Assembly: GCF_001039355.2 (NCBI RefSeq)
Contig: NW_019774547.1
Span: 1 to 64,000 of the forward strand
From: Lingula anatina
Taxonomy: Eukaryota; Brachiopoda; Lingulata; Lingulida; Lingulidae
Length of the DNA stretch: 64,000 bases
Reading direction: 5' to 3'
In this document: positions 48,601-62,039 of the stretch, piece after piece
Layout: every line of letters starts with the position of its first letter
Position numbering within the stretch: the stretch's first letter is position 1
The notes under the pieces: generated by a model
What the model was told of the DNA's origin: nothing
What the model saw: only the letters and a program-made list of their open reading frames with translations
The model's database searches: none
Made by a program: the position numbers and the translations under genes

Positions 48601-51600
48601 TAATTGTACTGAATGGAAAATCCTTCAAAATTAATACTGTAATTGCACTGTGGGGAATAATTGTACTGAATAGGAAAGATTGGCAATCCCCATGTTTATT
48701 GTGAAAAAAGCCATTGCTTTGAAAAGAATTTTTATTTTTTTTAATATTTGCATACAAGCTGAAAGAAGTGCATCTTATATGCATCTGTATTTACATAAAA
48801 TTTCGCAAGCAACTACATAACATTTATTACTAAAATGAGTTGGCATATGTACTGATGAATTTATCCATTAACTACTTGTGATTATTACACTGCTGCAGGG
48901 CTTATTTTTCAGGTCACCTGTCAGGCTGGGCTTACTGTTAACAACCTGTCCCCATCTAATTTTCACTTGTCCCTTGTTTTCAGTATTTAGGCTTGTTTGT
49001 TTAGGTAGATAAAATGATGGACAGGGTTGCGTCCTGACTTTGCCATTGCGTAATACCCTCATTGAAAACGATGTTGTCCCTCATTTTGAGACATGCAGCA
49101 CCACTTAAGATGCAATGTTACAACAACTGTCCGTTAAAATATTGTTAAAAACAACTATCTAAAGAGCATAAATGAACATTTCTCTTTCTTACTTATCGAT
49201 CACTCAACATGCGGCTGAAGCCGTATTTGTTTACACAGCACGTGTAGTTAGGTGTTCTCAGACGTGCATGCATGGCCCGTCGTGTCCAGTTTGAGCAGCC
49301 TGTTTTTGGTGTTTTGAGCAGTACATGTTTTTCATTGACCTTGTTTTTTCTTCTACACTGTTGTTATTGGCAATTCTAAGTTTCTTTTTATCACCATCAA
49401 GTCGCCTCAGATGCGACTGCAATGAGTTTATTTGCAGTGTAGCCTTGTTTACGGAAAAAACTGCAAATCTAAACAACTTACCGAAAACGAGACAAGGCGG
49501 GGGAGTACATGGACGAGGTGTATTGGATATTTTATTTGAGTTCAAAATGATAAAGTAAGTTCCAATACTGACTTTGCACTTGCCTTAAAAAGGTGAAATA
49601 AAAATGCGCTAGCAGATACAAGCGCCTTAACCTTGCAAGGACTCTAGAAAATTGGAGACTTTTATGTATGGATGTGTGACCTACTTTTCTCAAGTTCCGT
49701 AGAGAGCACTGAAGCTGAGGCTTTAAGCTCCCCGGTATTTAAAATGCATCATCATCGGAATTGACTTTCTCTTTATAATCAAAAAATGAAAAATTATATG
49801 CTTGTCAAAAAATTCCCATCGGTATGTTAGGTGCTAAATAATTGTTATGTGTGTGGAATATTTTGGAAAAATTAATAATTGTACCGTTGGAAAAGGCACG
49901 TACCATGTGGAAAAAATCTTGAAAAAAATAATTGAACCAGTACGATTATTTGGAACTTCAGAGTACTTTGCCATGATTCTCCAAAGGCCATTTCTGCTAA
50001 CAGTATCAAATGCCTTGGTCAATACCACATAGGTGAAATAAAGGTCATCATTTTGTTTCTGGCACTTCTCTTGGAGCTGCCTAGCTGCAAACACCATGTC
50101 AAAGTTCCACCTTCTTTCTGGAAGCCACAAATTGTCAACAACACCTAGCATCATAAGGCCTTACCAGTGGTAATAGTACTGTAAGGTGAGCATGTAAGGC
50201 TGAAAACTGAGTTAAGGGTTGAGTAGTAACAGCTAGTAAGGCTCTCTACAAATGTTCAATGGATGACAGTTTTCTTGGGATGTGGACATTTATAACACTC
50301 CAGCTCCTCTCTTTAATGGACAAGACCATAGCTATCATTTTTCAAACTGAGGCTTGTCAGGACTGGGTATCACCATCACGGTCTTTTCCTCAAGATAGAG
50401 AATCTTAACTCTTACAAATTAATGCCTGCGTCCATACTATACTTAAGTCTTAACGGATAACCCAATAAACAGACAATATTCGTCGATGCCACTAAAATAA
50501 TTTCCGAACAAATGTGCTCTTATCCTCGCATGCTTTGTGTGCGTCTCGTTAAAGCGTTTGTTTCATGCGTGAGGTGGAGACACGTGAATACAGCCCAGAA
50601 TCAGCTAAGAGCACACAATTCAATAAGTGACTATTTTGATTTACATCAGTCAACTCAGCAATTGTAGTAAAGGCAAGTCTCTATACTAGTAAAAGAACAT
50701 ACAGATAGTTTGAAGGCTTTGCACTAGTGGGCCTGATTTGGTCTTAAAGAGCATTTCCAGAGATTTAGATCGATCTTACGAGAACGACCTAACTCCCTAG
50801 GGGTTCACGCTAAATTGCAATCAGCCAACCGCGCACGGAAGTTGATTACCCCCTTACGGCTTGTAGTAGGCGGGACGGACTTTTAAGCCAGATTATCTGA
50901 CAGTAATCTAGTGAGACTCCCCACGGGGATAGATCGATCTAAATGTCTGGGAATACGCCCTTTGACTTCCCATGAAAATACACGGAGAGGATTGAGGAGG
51001 GGCTGGTGTGACAGGAATGGTATTCCTCCTCCTAGAAATGGAAGTCCGATGCCCTATACTTACCCCAATACTACGACTAACCGGAGCCTGTAGTAATCAA
51101 CTCACCTGAGCCTGTAGTATAGGGGCATCGAACTGTCTGTTTGTCATCAAAATAACTCAAAAAGTTATGGACCAATTTTGCTGAAATTTTCAGGAACTGT
51201 CAGAAGTGGGCCAAGGAACAGATGATTAGTTTTTGGTGGTGATCCAGATCAATAATCAATCAATAATTAAAAAACTAAATCATTATAGAATGAAAATTTA
51301 GGGGTGAAACGTCATTGGGTGGAGACTTGGCGGAGGTCTGCGCTCTCAGAGTGCTATTCTAGTTCGTAATGCAATTATCATGTTTTTTCTGTTATACAGG
51401 TTTCCCTCTTTTCTGAGTGACATGGCATAAGCAAGGCAGAAAAAATCAGTTGAATTGTAGCAGTGTTCCCGAAAAACTTTGGACACCAGTCTGACATTAT
51501 GTCAGACAACTTATCTCAATGTCAAACATTTACTGATCATGTCAGACATTTGAAAAGCACATCATTTTTCATGCTCTAATTATAAAGACAAGTCCGATAA

Positions 51601-51756
51601 CAAGAGCAGCACAAAATGTGCCTACATCAGGTACACTGTGAAATAAGTGGCTTCATTTTCCAGCATGTCAGTCTGTGATGTAAACTTTTCAGCTTTCTGG
51701 CCATTCTGATCACCATTTTCTTTAAATCTACTGATCTGACTTAAAATTCACTGGTT

Positions 51757-51826
<70 letters not shown>

Positions 51827-53464
51827 ATACTGGTTATAACAAGACTTTGATTTGTCAAATCCTTTTGAATTTAGAATTACATGTAAGAGTTTAAGAATTT
51901 AGAAAAATATCAATCAAATTAACAGCATCTTCTGCAAACTCAGTTCCGTAATAATTGTTTTGGTGTACTGCCTGAAAATATTTCTAAAAGTAAATAATTG
52001 TACTGGATATTTATGTAATACATACCTTAAACTCTTTCATGTGTACACACAAAATACTGGTAGTTAGAAAATACAAAGTGCATGTCTACGATTGTTTAAT
52101 TATTATTTTACCTAATTTATATTATTATATTAATTTATTTTAAAATCCTTACCTATATTAAAGAATACAAGAGAAAGCCACGTAATAATGCTCAGACCTT
52201 GCTTTAAAAATATGTAATATTTATTAATTAATACTAACTAATACTAGTATTTGTTCTGCACTGGGGAGACAGAGAACGGCGCCACTGTATCTGCACTGTC
52301 CGTATGTGTTCACCCCTCAACTCGGTGACTTTTAAGCTGGCCTGAACCGGTTCAGCAGTGGGAGGCCAAACATGAAGTAGTTGGGGAATACACATCGGTG
52401 TCTTTTTTTTTTACTACACGTTTGAGTTGCTTGGGAGAATCTGATTCAGAGTCCAAGCGTGGATATTCTATTTGAGTTCAAAACAATAAAGTTCCAGTAG
52501 ACTACGCATTATCTTTGTAGTTTTAACTGGCTGAAACTAGTCTGTTGTCTAGACAACAAACTACCTGCCACCAAGTAACTGAGAGAAATTTAACTGAAAA
52601 ATCAATAAACTGGTACATGCCGAGACTCATGTAAGTTGCATTTGCTGTATTGACTTGGGGCTCAGATTAAACTGATGTTTTTATTGCCCAAAACTATGTC
52701 ACTTTTAAGAAGTATTATTATCTTAAGCAGGGATGAGGTTTTTCCGACTACGGATTTGTGGATTTCCGACTCTTTGGGTTGGGGCCCAAATAGCATACCT
52801 GAGATCGATGCAGATCTTAAATAAAAACGGGGGGGGCGTGACGTATCCACCGAGACCTTGCTTATGCTTTAGCAGTTGGAAATCTGAACTTTTTTTAACT
52901 TTGGAATACATAAAAACGAATACTGCCCCCTTTTCATTTGAGATATTTGTTAATGTTTAATACCGTCCCACTGTCACTGGTTTTCAACGACCTGTCATTT
53001 TTTTTTTTACTTTTCAGTTTCAGATGACTTGTCTGCAGACAAAGTGTTGAGCCATTCAAATGTATTAGTTCAACAACAACAGAAATGACAATAATGTGGA
53101 CCCGCACATCTAATACAAATGGAAGAGGATGGGGTCCAAACAATTTTAGAAACATCAATTTTGATCACTTGCATCATTAATTTTTTTACAGCTTTCGGAT
53201 GATGTCTGTCTTACATGTATATAGTTATACCACAAGAAGCTGAACAATTACAAAAAAAAAGAAGGAAAGATTCGTTAGATTTTAAATCTTGTTTGCATCG
53301 ACATTGTAAAAAAAATACATTAAAAATGAAATAGAAACTGGTTTAAATTCCTTAAATTGTCATTTTTTATTTGGCTAAAAATATTATAAGACGGCTGAAA
53401 AATTTTTGATTTGGCTAAAATTTTTCAGAAGTTTGGCTAAAGCAGAAATAATCCTAGCGTTACC

Positions 53465-53520
<56 letters not shown>

Positions 53521-54517
53521 GGTAACAATTTAAAGTTAATTAAATTATGATTAGTGTTAAACATCCTGTGTGAATATACTTCGTAAATGACAAATATGAA
53601 CGAATTAAAATAAATCATTCCAGTTTGTGTTTAAAATTATCATGAAAAAAATGAAAGATTTTCAAAATTGAAAATCTGTTTTCAAAAAAAAAAAGTTACA
53701 AGGCATGGCACTGCCACATTCTGTGTTGATAATTTTATTTTTATATATTATGATATTAAAAATAGTAGACTCACCCTTCAAGAAATCAACGAAAACCAGA
53801 AGTACGTATTTTTTGCACTGTTTTTCCTGTCATGCCCATCGTAAACACTGTGTTGTCAAGTAAAATGAAGTGTCTGATCAAATGCGGCATTCACGTGCTT
53901 GCTTGCAATGCATTCAGTACACTTTGTTTACACTGACAAGTCGAGGTCAGAAATGCACAACGTTTTTCTATCTAATTATGCAGTTTCAATTTTGATTAGT
54001 GAATTTTCTGTTATCTGCATGGTCATTTTCTGAATATTTGTACAAGCTACGAAATATTTCTCATTGGAAATTCACCAAGCAGCTTTCCAAGTACAAGCAC
54101 TATCTAAGTTAAAGTTAAACTGAAAGAAAATTAAGATGAAAAATTTTAAACATGAATTCATACAAAGCTGTGGCACTGCCAAAAAAATATCTATTGGATG
54201 TTAGTTCTGGAGGGTCCATACATTTATAACATTACGCGAAAGGGCGCTCTTGCAACTAGAGTTTGAAAAACTAAGGCAAATACCACTGATGGGCATTCTA
54301 ACTTGTATCGAAAAATATGTAGTGTCGTTTCGAGTTGTATCATATATATATAATATATATACCTTTTGACCTCACTTTCTTCCAAACCAGTTATGAAGTC
54401 GGTTTCTACTTTTATCCCGCCATACTCATTCACAGCAACAGGTGACCCTTTGATGGTCTTATTTTCTATCCTTTTAGTGAAACAAAATGAAAATCCTTGC
54501 TTGTTACCTTCCGCCAT
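36332..54517 (-). CDS. GPKOW: GPKOW (G-patch and KOW motif splicing factor), five 5' exons
   Basis: Five minus-strand exons join in consistent phase: 54517-54363, 48503-48319, 44262-44165, 41573-41470 and 36533-36332. They give about 235 residues. In order: FSFCFTK and [13 protein letters not shown] (conserved N-terminus), [28 protein letters not shown], the G-patch [30 protein letters not shown], and the start of the first KOW motif, [15 protein letters not shown]. This order is that of animal GPKOW, the counterpart of yeast Spp2, a nuclear protein that binds the DEAH helicase DHX16/Prp2 through its G-patch and helps activate the spliceosome. The start is the ATG at 54517; the longer frame to 54580 begins with GTG after an in-frame stop. 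The rest of KOW1, KOW2 and the stop were not found downstream. Confidence 0.88.
37606..37745 (+). repeat. Dispersed repeat B copy
   Basis: GAGCCCAAAATTTAGGTGGATT, GTGACCTAAATCC, GTCTAGGAGG and GACTAAAACCATGC appear in the same order as in 16306-16498 and 46195-46390. Confidence 0.65.
39640..39695. repeat. (TG)n microsatellite
   Basis: TG repeat with one short interruption (AAGTGAG). Confidence 0.93.
40212..40219 (+). promoter_or_regulatory. TATA-like site before the Harbinger fossil
   Basis: GGGTATAAAAAC lies about 50 bases upstream of the fossil transposase ATG at 40266, the position expected for the element's own promoter. Confidence 0.35.
40266..40565 (+). pseudogene. PIF/Harbinger transposase N-terminus, broken
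   Basis: One frame runs from ATG through [16 protein letters not shown] and is broken by TAG (40377) and TGA (near 40401). It continues as [19 protein letters not shown] and [13 protein letters not shown], the conserved start of Harbinger/HARBI1-type transposases in animals. After a frameshift, [16 protein letters not shown] follows (the family's LL.RVTPRI motif), then similarity ends. The DDE catalytic part is absent, so it is inactive. It lies in GPKOW intron 4 on the opposite strand. Confidence 0.75.
40830..41075 (-). repeat. Partial relative of the 56595-56775 TTAA element
   Basis: Shares AGTATCATACCCC, then GCGATCTGACACACACCTTG, ACGGGTAGTGTGGTC and the flank TTCAGGATCC...GTCTGGTAGTTGGGTAGGCC with 56648-56826. 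Its left arm is missing or rearranged. Confidence 0.65.
41070..41301 (-). repeat. Inverted partial copy of the piggyBac-like element
   Basis: Reverse-complement match to 13202-13437: CATATCCGGTTGTTCAACTATATATCATTTCATGACTC against the forward copy. It ends at ATGGGGTTAA and is truncated at CTAGACTT. Confidence 0.7.
41470..41573 (-). CDS. GPKOW: GPKOW exon 4 (G-patch)
   Basis: 104 bases between TTTTAG and GTGAGT, starting in phase 0 and ending with two bases of a Gln codon. It encodes [19 protein letters not shown], the diagnostic G-patch. Confidence 0.92.
41574..44164 (-). other. GPKOW intron 3
   Basis: 2.6 kb with the dispersed repeat at 42150-42310, a family A piece (42470-42600), a C-run (42689-42704), and the start of the family A copy at 43690. 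An open frame at 43435-43659 (plus) has no recognised domain. Confidence 0.65.
43690..44110 (+). repeat. Repeat family A copy ending near CTGTGTCTGTACAT
   Basis: Contains GGTCTTCAAG, ATGAAAATGCTGATATGTGAAA, the TTCCTTTAATGGTCACTATGG segment, and the family's terminal half-hairpin CCTGTGTCTGTACATAAAAA. Confidence 0.6.
44165..44262 (-). CDS. GPKOW: GPKOW exon 3
   Basis: 98 bases between TTCTTCAG and GTGACT; two bases complete a Glu codon, then 32 codons. Encodes an acidic stretch and [15 protein letters not shown], the counterpart of the second conserved IP(L/M) motif before the G-patch. Confidence 0.87.
44605..45501. mobile_element. 0.9 kb inverted-repeat element enclosing a coding exon
   Basis: 44607-44632 (GAAGTGGAAACGTTTTTTTA, then TGTAGTC) is matched by the reverse complement of 45474-45501 with one mismatch and one T-run difference. 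Between the repeats lies the acidic exon 44815-45040. No target duplication is clear. It may be a cut-down DNA transposon carrying part of a gene, or a gene flanked by two element ends. Confidence 0.55.
44815..45040 (+). CDS. Candidate first exon of an uncharacterised acidic protein
   Basis: The frame opens at ATG ([20 protein letters not shown]) and stays open for 75 codons to a strong donor, CAGTG|GTAAGT. It is rich in Asp, Glu and Ser, with [10 protein letters not shown] near its middle. Similar short acidic N-termini followed by a PY.FEP-like motif occur in invertebrate transposon-related and P2X7-like zinc-binding proteins, but I cannot confirm this. No matching second exon was found. 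The in-frame ATG upstream is not supported. It lies in GPKOW intron 2 on the opposite strand, inside the inverted-repeat element. Confidence 0.4.
45511..46163. repeat. Second copy of the ~520-base MITE, interrupted
   Basis: TTAAGTTGGGTTCCCAGACTAA to AAGATTCTTTGTGAAACAG follows 31017-31507 closely. About 150 bases at 45660-45805 are inserted relative to that copy. The left end abuts the element at 44605-45501. Confidence 0.75.
46195..46390 (+). repeat. Dispersed repeat B copy beside the Penelope-like fragment
   Basis: Same order of blocks as 16306-16498: TTGAGATTATATGCAACC, GTCTAGGAGGAGAAG, GGACTAAAACCATG and GTACTGCCAGCG. It lies directly before the Penelope-like coding fragment. Confidence 0.65.
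46395..46861 (+). pseudogene. Penelope-like element C-terminus with GIY-YIG domain
   Basis: The fragment starts with [17 protein letters not shown] and VCPKDALN (after a stop), the linker seen after reverse transcriptase in Penelope-like elements. It shifts by one base into [19 protein letters not shown], a GIY-YIG endonuclease core, then [17 protein letters not shown] and the usual close IHIKKTS..., ending LELPFLRQ and TAG. In the family this nuclease cuts the target for reverse transcription. The YIG glycine reads as Ser here (MYIS), and the frameshift and missing reverse transcriptase make it inactive. A TG repeat and an assembly gap follow. Confidence 0.75.
46862..46888. repeat. (TG)n microsatellite at gap edge
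   Basis: TG repeat running into a G-run and then the gap, a likely reason why assembly failed here. Confidence 0.9.
46895..47158. other. Assembly gap
   Basis: 264 unknown bases. Open frames crossing it are meaningless. Confidence 1.
47159..47300 (+). repeat. Penelope-like 3' tail after the gap
   Basis: GCGGCGGCGG is followed by CTCAGTAGAGGC and CCCTGATGAAGATGGTCTG, then ATATCGAAATATTTGAC. This looks like the 3' end of the element whose C-terminus lies before the gap. See the finding on the CTGATGA...GAAA arrangement. Confidence 0.4.
47301..48318 (-). other. GPKOW intron 2, left part
   Basis: Contains a short dispersed repeat (47325-47420). An open frame on the minus strand (47943-48191) has no recognised domain and no matching splice sites. 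No other gene seen. Confidence 0.5.
48319..48503 (-). CDS. GPKOW: GPKOW exon 2
   Basis: 185 bases between ATTTTAG and GTGAAC. One base completes the Ser codon from exon 1. Encodes [18 protein letters not shown] and [10 protein letters not shown], both conserved in GPKOW. Confidence 0.88.
49965..50154 (-). pseudogene. LINE reverse transcriptase fragment
   Basis: The minus strand encodes [20 protein letters not shown], then [19 protein letters not shown] and RIMAKY. This is reverse-transcriptase motif 3 (YxxxLxKAFDxV) with the flanks found in animal LINE elements. Similarity ends abruptly at both sides, leaving about 60 residues. The first catalytic Asp of the usual D(L/F)xKAFD stretch is changed to VLTKAFD. 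Clearly a dead remnant; which LINE clade is uncertain. Confidence 0.75.
50770..50950. mobile_element. ~180-base element with AGATCGATCT ends
   Basis: Starts TTTAGATCGATCTTACGAG and ends GGGATAGATCGATCTAAA. A related inverted copy lies at 55730-55880 (TTAAGATCGATCTATCCCC...GCGCGTTCGGC). Non-coding; probably a small MITE. Confidence 0.6.
51110..51365 (+). repeat. LINE-like 3' tail
   Basis: AAAATAACTCAAAAAGTTATGG...GGTGGTGATCCAGATC... ends in GGTGGAGACTTGGCGGAGGT and CTGCGCTCTCAGAGTGC. I recognise this as a 3' end that recurs in many animal genomes, in my judgement from a LINE. No coding part is attached. Confidence 0.45.
51759..51824. repeat. (AT)n microsatellite
   Basis: About 33 AT units without interruption. 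Confidence 0.95.
53459..53526. repeat. 68-base perfect palindrome built on (AT)n
   Basis: GTTACCCC, 26 AT units, then GGGGTAAC: the whole is its own reverse complement, so the non-repeat ends are palindromic too. Confidence 0.9.
54363..54517 (-). CDS. GPKOW: GPKOW exon 1 (N-terminus)
   Basis: 155 bases from ATG to AAAAG|GTATAT, ending with two bases of a Ser codon. The translation starts [15 protein letters not shown]. Confidence 0.85.
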
Positions 54518-54589
54518 TACTTTGTAATCGTTGCGCTGTGTAGCTTCCGGTAAAGACAAGCTACTTCCGTTGAACTCCACTGTAATTTA

Positions 54590-55500
54590 ACCTTTGTTGT
54601 GTGAGGTAACTTAACTCAAAACTCAAGTTTAACTTATAGTAAAGTTAACGAGTCAAACTGATAGAGATTATATTGAGATAACTTTTTAACTATGTTGGCC
54701 ACTGCCCTCTAGCGGTATTTAGTGTAAACTTACTCTTACAGGTAAATGCATGGCGTTACTGCCGTGTAGGAAAAGTTATTACTGTAGACCTCGACCCCGC
54801 ATTATGGAACGACCCCGGATTATGGAACAAAACCGGAAGTTTGCCCTTTTTACCCAGCATGCAGAGCGTAAAAAATCCCCGTTCCACGTAAGTTTCAAGC
54901 GTCTGCTACAATGTATCAAACGCGCTATGCAGACGCACGTTACGACCTGATACAATTGAAGTGTTAGCGTTTGAAAGTTCGTTGCTCTTAAATTTGATAA
55001 AATTAATACTGAACTTACGTTTATTCAAACAAGTTTTTAAGTCGTTTTCCGTCCGTTCTCGTCTGCACTTGTTACTGTCAGTTTCCGATCTCGATTTCTA
55101 ACTTTTTCATACTGGTTACGGGTAGATACATCGATCGCTGTGGACGTAAACACGGCCGTCTTTTACTGCTATAAGTGTTGTAGCCTAACTTGTCTCATCT
55201 CTTATTGTTTGTGTTTCTTGATCTCGGCTTATTGAAATAATTTTCAAAACATCCACTTACAAGAGTAGGCCTAACAAGTTGAAGTATTCCATGATCTCAT
55301 AAAAATGGCTTCGATGTTGGCCATCGCAGTGTGCGCTTTCTGTGCACTGTAAACTGCCGCTAGAGAACGCTCCAAGCGCTATTAGGCTCACGCCGCTTGT
55401 GACTTTAAATAAATTTGTTGCCACAAAATAAGAATTTATATTGACTTTTTATATTGGACATTATGAGTGAAAATATAGTTACTGACCTTGTTCATGCACA
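54590..55500. other. Between GPKOW and the helix-turn-helix exon
   Basis: No supported gene. A plus-strand frame (54750-54950) has no recognised domain. The region should contain the GPKOW promoter; no TATA box is evident, as expected for a housekeeping gene. Confidence 0.45.
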
Positions 55501-55648
55501 ATGAATTTCAGCATGCCGAAGAGAAAGTTATATGATCCTGAGTGTTTACATGCTGCTATCAGTGCCGTGAGAGAGGACTCTTATTCATTATCAGAGGCGG
55601 CACGTATGTTTGACGTGCCGAAGACGACCCTTTATAATCATATTTCAG
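55501..55648 (+). CDS. Pipsqueak-type helix-turn-helix exon, transposon-related
   Basis: Starts MNFSMPKRKLYDPE and continues AAISAVREDSYSLSEAARMF and DVPKTTLYNHIS to a donor TTTCAG|GTATAC. The spacing (A-I--V----SLSEAA--F-VP-TTLYN-I) is the DNA-binding psq fold found at the N-terminus of pogo/Tigger-type transposases and their host-derived relatives. Without splicing the frame stops within eight codons. No following exon was identified. It sits between cathepsin D exon 3 and GPKOW exon 1, on the opposite strand. Confidence 0.55.
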
Positions 55649-55729
55649 GTATACAAATGACACATGTTTGATCTTTGTTCTGATGAAAATAAAAAATTTA
55701 AAATAGCTACCCTAGACTGCATTCCCACA

Positions 55730-55880
55730 TATATTAAGATCGATCTATCCCCATGGGGAGTCTCACTAGATTGCTGTCAGCCTGACCGGCTTAAATGTCT
55801 GTCCCGCCTACTAAAAGGTGTAAGGGGATTAATTAACTTTTGTGCGCGTTCGGCTCTCAGAAGCTGACCCAGTGTTAAAC
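55730..55880. mobile_element. Inverted copy of the AGATCGATCT element
   Basis: Reverse-complement relative of 50770-50950, sharing GATCGATCTATCCCC.TGGGGAG, GGCTTAAATGTC.GTCCCGCC and GCGCG. The far end is not clear. Confidence 0.55.
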
Positions 55881-56274
55881 TTGTCAATCATTTATTAGGT
55901 TTCCGCCTTCTACTCGAAGTTTTTTCTTTAAATCTTCTTATTTCATCTGTCTCTATCTTGTATCTTCTTCTTCTTCTCTTTTTCTTAAATATACCACAGG
56001 TGCTCTCAAGGGAGGTGGTCAAGTCATATTAAGCACCAAATATGATTATTTAAGTTAGATTATTTCTTGAAAGTGTCAGTACCTGGTGCTACCATAAAAA
56101 TGATAAAATTGTAAAAAGAGAAGTGAAGTTACTTAAAAAAAAAAAAAAGATAACACCATACTACATATTAAGTACATACACTGAAATGTGATCAAATTAG
56201 GTTCCATTTTCCATACATAGCCATGATTACAAATAGATCACTGTCCAATCATGTGCAATCAAGATTAAATTCTA

Positions 56275-61332
<5,058 letters not shown>

Positions 61333-61949
61333 CTTCCCTGGTATAGAGTTGGAGCTACAAATGCAAGGACAACTTGGGACCAGCTAGTTATTTATGGCGG
61401 CCCTGGAATGAGGACACGAATGAGACCGGCGTCAGGCATCCACACAAAATAAATGGAAGAGAGTTACACCGGCATTTTTTATTTTTGCAAACATGAGTGA
61501 ATTTTTTCATTCAGAATTTGAAGTACATAAAAATCATTGTAAATAAGAGTCAACAGTTCAAAAGGGCATTAATCACATATTTTCCTACGCATATTCTGTT
61601 ACCTCACTTACCTCCTCACTGATTAAACACTTCACAGTCATGTGATGCTGTTTACGCCGCTTAAAACATAAATATTTATTAATAAACTTGGTAATTTTAA
61701 TTATATAATCGTTATTATGTTTGACTAATTTTTGTAAAAATGAAAATGTCGCCTTCGAGAAACATTTATGCAACAGACTTTAACGTTACAATTAATTTTC
61801 AATTTGTTTTAAGCAATCCTTGTAGTGCTCTTTAGTATGAAAAGTCCCGAACAATACGTTTTGTTTTGGCTGTAAGTGTAAATCTGAAATTTCATGCGAA
61901 CGGTGTGGATATTATCACAAATTATTACCACAATAATTGCAGAATACGG
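61333..61949. promoter_or_regulatory. Head-to-head promoter region of CTSD and ZCCHC17
   Basis: 617 bases separate two diverging start codons with no other gene between. It is a candidate shared promoter; no CpG-rich core is evident. Confidence 0.5.
61388..61395 (-). promoter_or_regulatory. Weak TATA-like site before cathepsin D
   Basis: The minus strand reads CCGCCATAAATAACTAG about 56 bases upstream of the start codon. The distance would leave a short leader of about 30 bases. The first base departs from consensus. Confidence 0.3.
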
Positions 61950-62039
61950 ATGGCCTCTCGAGAAGAGAACAGGAACAGACGGCACGGCTCCCATGGTGAA
62001 AGTGAATTACCGGATCTTTATAGCATTTTTAAAGGAGAG
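61950..62039 (+). CDS. ZCCHC17: ZCCHC17 exon 1
   Basis: 90 bases from ATG to GGAGAG|GTAATT, phase 0. Confidence 0.87.

Larger units (their letters stand above)
48504..54362 (-). other. GPKOW intron 1
   Basis: 5.9 kb with the LINE fragment (49965-50154), the 50770-50950 inverted repeat, a LINE-like tail (51110-51365) and two long AT tracts. No other gene recognised. Confidence 0.65.

Noticed and set aside
54517-54580. Upstream extension of GPKOW exon 1 to 54580
   Set aside because: The extension starts at GTG and an in-frame TAA lies directly before; the ATG at 54517 matches the family N-terminus.
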